Source: Antedon mediterranea (lineage: Eukaryota > Echinodermata > Crinoidea > Comatulida > Antedonidae). Taken from it: DNA of 64,000 nucleotides. The translations under genes and the position numbers were made by a program. Below, one piece after another: positions 58,390 to 64,000 of this stretch; position 1 is the stretch's first letter, and the number at the start of each line of letters is the position of its first letter. The stretch is taken from contig NC_092671.1 in NCBI RefSeq assembly GCF_964355755.1, positions 11,357,001 through 11,421,000 on the forward strand, given 5' to 3'. The notes under the pieces are model-generated. The model saw only the letters and a list, made by a program, of their open reading frames with translations, made no database searches and had not been told where the DNA came from.

Positions 58390-59159
58390 TGCAGCATACC
58401 AAGAAAATGGTATTGATACCCCAAGAACTGGCAAATACGGCTCTGTACAGTAAACGTTACGAGAAAAATCACGAGACAATCACTTCTGGTTTAGATAATT
58501 CTATGAAGGGTATACTCGAAAGGGATGACTTGCACGATTACGATAAAATTACCATGTACAATCAAGTACTTCAACGATATTTAAATAAAGAGAAACCCGT
58601 AAATAACCCTTCACCTATGAGCTTGAACGTACAACAAACGGGGAACGTTGAAATAAACGAAAATGGCGCAGAATCTAAAGAAGATTATACGGACTCTATA
58701 TCTAAAGAAATACTACAAAGTATGCCCTCATCGTTGAAATCCAAAACAAAAACATTTCTGGACCGACTAGACCGTTACCGGAAGATGGGAGTAATTGATT
58801 GGTCAAGATACGGTGAACTACTAATCGAAGGACAAATGGTAAAGGGGAGTAATTTACTAGATTTGACTAAAGATATAATACAAGAAAAGAAAGGATTTGA
58901 ACCTATAGGCTGGAGGGATTTTATAACGGTATTGGCGAAATTGAACACCCCAGAAAGTTTGATTGGAAATCCGACGAGACGTCGTACCTTACAAAGAATT
59001 AAATCGAGCGGTACACCTCCTCACGCACTACCTAAACGAAAGAATGAGGAGGATTATGACCTCGATGACGATGATGATGAGGATGAAAAACTTACCTTTC
59101 GAGCGCCTGCCAAGAGGCGTTCAACTAGACAACCTAAACCTAAATGGTTAAATTTTTAA
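58389..59159 (+). CDS. Polinton-conserved protein of unknown function
   Basis: 256 residues. The first ATG overlaps the previous stop (TAATG), but MVLIPQELANTALYSKRYEK seven codons on is an equally good start. The N-terminal half is helical with KITMYNQVLQRYLN. A low-complexity linker follows. A conserved-looking block FLDRLDRYRKMGVIDWSRYG, then IGWRDFITVLAKLNTPESLI, may be a compact helical domain. The C terminus is acidic (DLDDDDDEDE) then basic (RAPAKRRSTRQPKPK). The position between ATPase and protease genes and the charge pattern suggest a virion or DNA-associated protein. I recognise it as typical Polinton content but cannot assign a function. Confidence 0.7.
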   Translation: MQHTKKMVLIPQELANTALYSKRYEKNHETITSGLDNSMKGILERDDLHDYDKITMYNQVLQRYLNKEKPVNNPSPMSLNVQQTGNVEINENGAESKEDYTDSISKEILQSMPSSLKSKTKTFLDRLDRYRKMGVIDWSRYGELLIEGQMVKGSNLLDLTKDIIQEKKGFEPIGWRDFITVLAKLNTPESLIGNPTRRRTLQRIKSSGTPPHALPKRKNEEDYDLDDDDDEDEKLTFRAPAKRRSTRQPKPKWLNF

Positions 59160-59298
59160 AAAACATTAATCTTTATGTACTATAATGAGGAAAGGAGTTG
59201 AATAAAAAAAAGAAATAAACTCTAATTTGTTGTTGTAGTCGTTCGATAAATAAAACGTCCAAAACATATCCATTTAAAAAAAAAACAATTTTTATTTA
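59160..59298. terminator. Convergent 3' ends with poly(A) signals on both strands
   Basis: The 139-bp gap between convergent gene blocks. AATAAA occurs on the plus strand near 59202 and 59248. TTTATT, the minus-strand AATAAA complement, occurs near 59290 close to the protease stop. It marks the meeting point of the rightward and leftward gene sets. Confidence 0.6.
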
Positions 59299-59823
59299 CT
59301 ACGCATTCAATAACATTTTGACAAATTGTACTTTAATATATTCACTATCGTATACGGGTAAGTTAACATCGTATCGACGTTTTACAAAATCATTGACGAA
59401 CCAATCATTGGATGGTTTATCTTTACCAAACATATTTACTATCGTGGACGTATCCACTCTTCTACATTTATGAAGAATATAAAAAATACAATACTGTCCG
59501 CATACCGTAGACAAGGGCGCTTGTAACGCTTTATCGTTAAATGTCCAACTTTCTACAGAGTTATCGAGAAAATTAACAAAATGATTACTATAGTAATTTG
59601 GGGGGTTCCCAAAAGAATCGAAAAATTCACCTTTGTTTAAGTTGTTAAAAAAGAAAGCTACCCAGTGCGAACCGTTTTGATTGCTAGGCTCAACGTTTGC
59701 TATGTAAGCTCTAGGATATCCCGTATGCCCTAAAGGTAACAAGTCAGACGGGTACACCCCTCGAAAGTATCCACTAGCCAACGGATCTGATTTAATTAAC
59801 CTCAATAGTTGTATCGTGTTCAT
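59299..59823 (-). CDS. Adenain-like cysteine protease
   Basis: 174 residues starting MNTIQLLRLIKSDP. The adenovirus-type C5 protease layout is visible: GSHWVAFFF supplies the catalytic His, EFFDSFG the acidic residue, and STVCGQYCIFYIL the Cys-Gln region with the nucleophile in the CGQYC context. In this family the enzyme matures virion proteins after assembly. The length is near the family's usual 170-210 residues. Its ATG lies 2 bp downstream of the capsid gene stop, so the two are probably co-transcribed. Intact. Confidence 0.9.
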   Translation of the reverse strand: MNTIQLLRLIKSDPLASGYFRGVYPSDLLPLGHTGYPRAYIANVEPSNQNGSHWVAFFFNNLNKGEFFDSFGNPPNYYSNHFVNFLDNSVESWTFNDKALQAPLSTVCGQYCIFYILHKCRRVDTSTIVNMFGKDKPSNDWFVNDFVKRRYDVNLPVYDSEYIKVQFVKMLLNA

Positions 59824-59825
59824 AA

Positions 59826-61148
59826 TTAAAAATCTATAATTACGTTACGAGACTTGTCAATTTCTATGATTGAATCAAATTCTGAATAAACTAAAATGTT
59901 GATGGTCTCGGTCAAAGCCGTAGAAAACTGAATTTCTAAACGTATATTTCCTTGCCGAATTAGATTAAAATGTCCGGCATTTGCCAAATCGGGAGTCAGG
60001 TCAAAAGCAAACAACGAATAGCCTTTAGGATAATCGTCTCTAGAAATCTGATTTCCGGTATCCTGGAACAACGTGTTAGAACCCGAAAATAGACTCTGAT
60101 ACGCCAGCATGTAGTTGCCTCCGTCTTCGAACTTTGGTTTTAACGGTTTCCACGGTACTTGATCACCGTCAATATATAGAGCCAGGAAATTGGTGTTGAA
60201 ATGTTGAAAATTGTAGGGGTTCTTCTCGTAGCTACCGTTGAATGCTTCGGTGGTCACCAGTCCTACAACCAGTCGTTTTGGTAGATTACCGTTGTACAGC
60301 GATTCCCTCGTAAACGATAGATTCCCGCGCGGTATAGTTAATGTCTTGACCTCAACGCGACGCAGCGGGTATTTGGCCGGACCGCGTTCCAGAGCTTTTG
60401 CGTGGGCTAGCGCGATAGACGGGTTCAGGCGGACCTTGCGAACAAACAAAGACGCGTCTTCCAGGCGGATCTTAAAACCGGCCGCGGCGTCTGAAGACAT
60501 GAGACTAAATGCGTTTTTACTTCGATGCAGTTTAATTTTGACATCTACACCGTTGAGCATCATTCGATCTTGGAAAAATATATCGCAATGAATAGGTCCA
60601 ATCAAGTCGACAAAACGACTACCACCAATGTATTGAGCCCGTTTTTTAAGGCCTATATTCACCGCATTTTCGGCTAGTGTAGGGTCAGCTACATCCATTT
60701 TACCTGCCGTGTCTTTATGAAACAACCCACCCGTGAGGTGTGTATTCTTGGCATCGGATCCATAAGTCAGTAATGTTTCAATTAATGCCCTATACGAATA
60801 AGTATTTGTCGAAGGGGTAATCAATCTCTCGTTCAAAGAAACGTCAACTTCGCTAAACAATGATTGCAAAAGTAAATTGGCAGGGCCTACCGGATCGGCG
60901 GGCTGGAGATCGGTTCCGTCTTGTTTAGTAATTTTTAGTTTAACATTAAGCATCGTCTGCGACAAATCCATGTATTCCTCGCTGGACCCTTGTATGTTGA
61001 ATTGCAAGGGGCCCACGTCGGTGATGCTGTTGAAAGGGTGATATTGCACCCATTGTCCTTTGGTTATACTAGTCTGTGTCGGTGGTACAGAAAACAAGTC
61101 CAATTCCGATTTTAAACACTCGCACGAGTGATTGTGTACAAAAGCCAT
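59826..61148 (-). CDS. Major capsid protein, double jelly-roll type
   Basis: 440 residues starting MAFVHNHSCECLKSELD. Characteristic blocks are GPANLLLQSLFSEVDVSLN, STNTYSYRALIETLLTYG, the central FFQDRMMLNGVDVKIKL, and C-terminal NIRLEIQFSTAL then LVYSEFDSIIEIDKSRNV. These match the Polinton capsid family often labelled F54H12.2-like in invertebrate genomes. The family forms trimeric hexon-like capsomers. Intact, no stops. It is separated from the upstream small virion protein by 3 bp and from the protease by 2 bp, forming a tight leftward block. Confidence 0.88.
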   Translation of the reverse strand: MAFVHNHSCECLKSELDLFSVPPTQTSITKGQWVQYHPFNSITDVGPLQFNIQGSSEEYMDLSQTMLNVKLKITKQDGTDLQPADPVGPANLLLQSLFSEVDVSLNERLITPSTNTYSYRALIETLLTYGSDAKNTHLTGGLFHKDTAGKMDVADPTLAENAVNIGLKKRAQYIGGSRFVDLIGPIHCDIFFQDRMMLNGVDVKIKLHRSKNAFSLMSSDAAAGFKIRLEDASLFVRKVRLNPSIALAHAKALERGPAKYPLRRVEVKTLTIPRGNLSFTRESLYNGNLPKRLVVGLVTTEAFNGSYEKNPYNFQHFNTNFLALYIDGDQVPWKPLKPKFEDGGNYMLAYQSLFSGSNTLFQDTGNQISRDDYPKGYSLFAFDLTPDLANAGHFNLIRQGNIRLEIQFSTALTETINILVYSEFDSIIEIDKSRNVIIDF

Positions 61149-61151
61149 TTT

Positions 61152-61538
61152 TTAGATATCGAATATATCGGAGGATCTTCTTACTCTCTTTGCGTTCGAT
61201 CGACTGATGCCTTTACGCTTACGTTTTCTCTTTTTATTCACCCTACCGTTACCATTTTGGGAAACGATACGTTGACCCGCCTGAGTAAATCTGCGTTTTG
61301 CAGCTTGTTTAACGTTTTTACCGCTCAGAACATCTCCCACTAATTCGCCACCCGTGCGCAATGCTTGTTTTCCGAGAGCCTTTGCACCTTTCTTTAGCAG
61401 CGGTACAGCCTGTTTAAAGAGACCGGACAAGATACCTCCCAACCCGAACCCTCTTTGATTGTACGACCCTTGGAACACCGGTATGTCGATACCTCCAGCC
61501 TGTCTGACGTAGTAATCTTCGTAATCATCTGCCCCCAT
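61152..61538 (-). CDS. Small virion protein, pVI/pX-like
   Basis: 128 residues starting MGADDYEDYYVRQAGGID. A Gly-rich amphipathic stretch GFGLGGILSGLFKQAVPLLK follows, then helical GKQALRTGGELVGDVLSG. The C-terminal third is very basic (VNKKRKRKRKGISRSNAKR). An N-terminal amphipathic segment plus a basic tail resembles adenovirus pVI or core proteins, which disrupt membranes or bind DNA. GxGG-type sites could be cut by the neighbouring protease. The position just upstream of the capsid gene is the usual Polinton place. Function is inferred from layout and composition. Confidence 0.7.
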   Translation of the reverse strand: MGADDYEDYYVRQAGGIDIPVFQGSYNQRGFGLGGILSGLFKQAVPLLKKGAKALGKQALRTGGELVGDVLSGKNVKQAAKRRFTQAGQRIVSQNGNGRVNKKRKRKRKGISRSNAKRVRRSSDIFDI

Positions 61539-61562
61539 CTTTATTTATTTGTTGTTGTTTTT

Positions 61563-62339
61563 TTAAACGAGGTACGACGATCTGGCCTGTCTGAAATGTA
61601 GTTTAGCGAGAACCCTTCCTCGTTGAAATGATACCTTTTCTCCCGTGTCGTTTCTTATATCTATAAGGATGGTATCGATATCTTTTTTCACTACCCTTTT
61701 GTATTGAGGACTAGCAAACGTATGTCCGACATTTTTCTTCATGTTTGATTCTCTGGTTTGTAGCGCTTTCAAAATAGGGACGCTCGCGTCTCCAACTCGT
61801 TGAGATTCGATTATATCGGTGTACAAAAACAACGTCGGCACTCTGTGATGAATGTACGCGGGTCTAGAACCGTGTGTAATAGATCCTCGGGGAATCGATG
61901 ATTCGTCCATACCGAGTAATATGGGTAATCCATTTAATAGCGTAACTGATGCTTCTTTGGCGGTTTCCACGTTAATCACTTCTTTAATTGAGCTGAACCG
62001 AAATCTCACTTTGGACTGTAACGACTTTGAAACCAAAACCTCGTTAAGAGCATCAATCACTTTACCTCCGGTTGAATAAAACCCTGGGGCTATAGCTATT
62101 TCGATCGACGAGTCTTCTTCTTCTAATTCGTTATCGCTTATATTCACCAGCAATTTATTGTTGGTATCGTCGACGTTATACCACGTGTGGGGATAATAAA
62201 TTTCGCTTAAACCAACCTCCCATTCACCGTACAAATGAATAGGCTCCGCCAGCTTGGTCGTGTATCTCGTAAGAGTATTTTCGGGAAAACAGTTCATGGA
62301 ACTGTTGCTAGGTAAGAGGACGTAAAACTGAGCCGTCAT
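61563..62339 (-). CDS. Minor capsid (penton-like) protein
   Basis: 258 residues from the ATG at 62339 (MTAQFYVLLPSNSSMNCFPE), 5 bp after the integrase stop. The frame stays open 20 codons further upstream, but that part overlaps integrase coding sequence, so I chose the inner start. The block FPENTLTRYTTKLAEPIHL, then GEWEVGLSEIYYPHTWYNV, is typical of the Polinton penton-like protein with a single jelly roll. The C-terminal half includes THGSRPAYIHHRVPTLFLYT. In the family it fills the capsid vertices. Intact. Confidence 0.82.
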   Translation of the reverse strand: MTAQFYVLLPSNSSMNCFPENTLTRYTTKLAEPIHLYGEWEVGLSEIYYPHTWYNVDDTNNKLLVNISDNELEEEDSSIEIAIAPGFYSTGGKVIDALNEVLVSKSLQSKVRFRFSSIKEVINVETAKEASVTLLNGLPILLGMDESSIPRGSITHGSRPAYIHHRVPTLFLYTDIIESQRVGDASVPILKALQTRESNMKKNVGHTFASPQYKRVVKKDIDTILIDIRNDTGEKVSFQRGRVLAKLHFRQARSSYLV

Positions 62340-62344
62340 GATGT

Positions 62345-63403
62345 TTACCGGGCAATATTCTGAACCCAACTGTTGAACTTGGCCGGATAACCTAACCACT
62401 TAACGAAATATTCCGTTTTCCCTCCTCGTTTTCTTTTCTTTATTACTTCTTCCACGCGATACGTATCCTTGTCGCTTTTGGATACTTTTTGCAATTCCTT
62501 TTCGTAAAAAGTACCTTCTATGATTTCGCCGTCCCAATCCTCCAGTTTATATGTGGGAACGGTCGAACCGGTACGCTTACGTATCCTAAATATCTCCTCC
62601 GTCCAGTTTGCCAGGTAACCTTTCTCGAAAGGCATTTTGTATCTACTTATTCGCACTTTATTACCCTCTTTGAACTTGGGCCGAACTTGTTTCTTTTGCT
62701 TCATTTTATACAGATTTTCCCAAACTTCATGTTCGTTATCTTTTGTAACCTGTGAGGGCGCCATACCGATTGATCTGTGTTTAGAATTATTGTAACTCGA
62801 TACCAATTTTGGAAGTACGTCTATATATTTTCGAGTAGCTTTTGATGTAAAGTATCTCCACATCCTAGTTTTCAACGATCTATTGAATCTTTCCACGACG
62901 CTAGCTTTTGTTTCGTTATTGGTAGTGAAAAAATGTATATTCAACGATTTTAGGAGCGCTTGAACTTTACGATTAGTAAACTCTGTACCTTTATCAGTGT
63001 GAATTTTTAATGGCTTTCTTTTTCCAGATAATAGTTTTTTCATAGCAGTAAGCATAGAACCGGCAGATTTATTCTTTATAGGTAAAACCCATGCATATTT
63101 ACTAAGTACGTCTATACACGTAATAAGAAACGTGTTTTGTTTATTATACTTTTTTAAAGAAGACAAGTCAACGAGATCCAATTCCCACTGCTCGTCAATA
63201 GCTGTAACAAACACCCTGTTTCTCTGAAAACGTCTTTGAATAGGTTTATGAAGAGTGTACGTATCTTGTTTTTCTAACCAGTCTTGAACGTCAGTCTTTG
63301 AAATATTAGAGTCATTTTTCACGTTTGTATAAAGTCGATCGACACCCCCGAAACTACCAGGGTTTTTTGGGTCGTAGTACGTAGAACTTAATAGTCTGTC
63401 CAT
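62345..63403 (-). CDS. Retrovirus-like integrase with chromodomain
   Basis: From ATG 63403 (MDRLLSSTYYDPKNPGSFGG), where Polinton integrases normally begin; a further in-frame ATG at 63439 is possible. The catalytic core shows the DDE triad: WELDLVDL, IHTDKGTEF and ASVVERFNRSLK. It continues with the KYIDVLPKLVSSYNNSKHRS block. The C terminus carries a chromodomain (YRVEEVIKKRKRGG, then EYFVKWLGYP), which could bind modified histones and bias target choice. In the family it joins the element's ends to host DNA. About 350 residues, intact. Transcribed leftward with the capsid genes. Confidence 0.93.
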   Translation of the reverse strand: MDRLLSSTYYDPKNPGSFGGVDRLYTNVKNDSNISKTDVQDWLEKQDTYTLHKPIQRRFQRNRVFVTAIDEQWELDLVDLSSLKKYNKQNTFLITCIDVLSKYAWVLPIKNKSAGSMLTAMKKLLSGKRKPLKIHTDKGTEFTNRKVQALLKSLNIHFFTTNNETKASVVERFNRSLKTRMWRYFTSKATRKYIDVLPKLVSSYNNSKHRSIGMAPSQVTKDNEHEVWENLYKMKQKKQVRPKFKEGNKVRISRYKMPFEKGYLANWTEEIFRIRKRTGSTVPTYKLEDWDGEIIEGTFYEKELQKVSKSDKDTYRVEEVIKKRKRGGKTEYFVKWLGYPAKFNSWVQNIAR

Positions 63404-63709
63404 AACTCTCTCACTCGTTGAAATGAAACACTCACACATAAAACATTACTTTTAAAAAAAGAACAACAACATTTTTTTTTTTTTGTAAATTATCAAACAA
63501 TATTTTTTATTAACACACCGCACGAATCAAATATAGTACAATTGTAAATATAGTTTACATACATTTGGAATACAAATACTTTTAAAAATAATTGCAAGTA
63601 AATTGTACGTGAAAGTAATTAGAATAATCGTGAAAATAAAAGAATACAAATAAATTGTAAATGACGTCGGTAAACAAATAATTTGATTTAGAGTTCATTG
63701 TTAAGAAAG
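63404..63709. other. AT-rich spacer
   Basis: Between the integrase start and the stop of the PC4-like gene. Very AT-rich, with an A/T run at 63452-63485. It probably contains the integrase promoter; no specific site is identified. Confidence 0.5.
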
Positions 63710-64000
63710 TTATTTCAACATTGATGTAGGCCTGCGTCCTCCGTTATCGTTTTCGTCAACACCACCGTCGACGGTAACTGCTTTATCAACCTCTTCAATC
63801 ATCTTTTGTATTTCACCGTGTTGTTCGATTAACTTGTACCACTGTTTTTTTGGAAGGTTTATACCTTTTTTGCCGGGTTTAAACTCGCCTCCTTCTTCGG
63901 CCTGGTAACAACGGCGAATACATACAAACTGCTCTTCTTTCCAGTTACTAACTATCACATGTATTATAGGTGTGTCCGAAAGAGGGATTCTTACTGCCTC
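63710..64000 (-). CDS. PC4-like single-stranded DNA-binding protein, partial
   Basis: The frame is open from the stop at 63710 to the right edge, so the start is outside. WKEEQFVCIRRCYQAEEGGE and then FKPGKKGINLPKKQWYKLIE match the PC4/p15 coactivator core: beta strands, the PGKKGI turn, then an amphipathic helix starting QW. PC4-fold proteins bind single-stranded DNA and melt promoters; in a self-replicating element it could serve replication or transcription. An acidic Gly/Asp-rich tail follows (VDKAVTVDGGVDENDN). Read through the edge, codons before the GTG at 63958 remain in frame, so that position is not the true start. Confidence 0.7.
   Translation of the reverse strand, partial: EAVRIPLSDTPIIHVIVSNWKEEQFVCIRRCYQAEEGGEFKPGKKGINLPKKQWYKLIEQHGEIQKMIEEVDKAVTVDGGVDENDNGGRRPTSMLK

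Larger units (their letters stand above)
50256..64000. mobile_element. Polinton/Maverick (adintovirus-like) element, left 13.7 kb
   Basis: The element begins AGTAGTATATGTAGG at the exact base where exon 1 of transporter D loses homology to A, B and C. A 5'-AG end fits Polintons, which make 6-bp target duplications. The preceding CATATT (50250-50255) is the candidate left copy. Coding content is the full Polinton core: protein-primed PolB, integrase, packaging ATPase, adenain-like protease, and major and minor capsid proteins. PolB is at the left end and the integrase on the right, transcribed toward the centre. The right terminal repeat and second target copy are outside the window. Nearly all genes are open, so this is a young copy. 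Confidence 0.95.

Noticed and set aside
60238-60591. 117-codon plus-strand frame
   Set aside because: Antisense shadow of the major capsid gene.

Overview
The window is animal genomic DNA, not bacterial: AT-rich, spliced genes with GT-AG introns, and many nested transposons and minisatellites. The gene content (a DUF4728-type four-pass membrane protein, a WAP-domain secreted protein, an ARM-TIR-SAM protein, clustered SLC22 transporters) and the transposon mix suggest a marine invertebrate, perhaps an echinoderm. That placement is inference only.

Layout. 1-131: 5' coding exon of an unrecognised minus-strand gene that leaves the left edge. 2033-5407: six-exon four-pass membrane protein (+). 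7533-9778: six-exon secreted protein with two WAP domains and a VWC-like module (-). 9815-10245: GGT/GAT microsatellite. 11673-12419: ten perfect-length 59-bp repeats joined to a tRNA-derived SINE. 13618-18705: ten-exon ARM-TIR-SAM protein (-), with small inverted-repeat elements and a minisatellite in its introns. 18998-23076: a DNA element with inverted ends and a 6-bp target duplication, carrying a nested, broken CR1/L2-like LINE. 23440-50255: a tandem array of four SLC22-like transporter genes (-). A and B look intact, C keeps only exons 1-4, and D is complete except for its first 34 coding bases. A+B and C+D are copies of one two-gene block. Intron 1 of B holds a hAT-like element, which itself contains a foldback element.

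50256-64000: the left 13.7 kb of a Polinton/Maverick (adintovirus-like) element. It begins with AG exactly where exon 1 of transporter D breaks, so the insertion disabled that gene. Rightward genes: spliced protein-primed DNA polymerase B, FtsK/A32-type packaging ATPase (one frameshift), a small basic GGF-motif protein and a conserved protein of unknown function. Leftward genes: a probable Bcl-2-like protein, then adenain-like protease, major capsid protein, a pVI/pX-like small virion protein, penton-like minor capsid protein, integrase with chromodomain, and a PC4-like ssDNA-binding protein cut by the right edge. Together these cover replication, integration, packaging, capsid assembly and maturation. 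The Bcl-2-like gene would be a host-interaction accessory. The right terminus lies outside the window.
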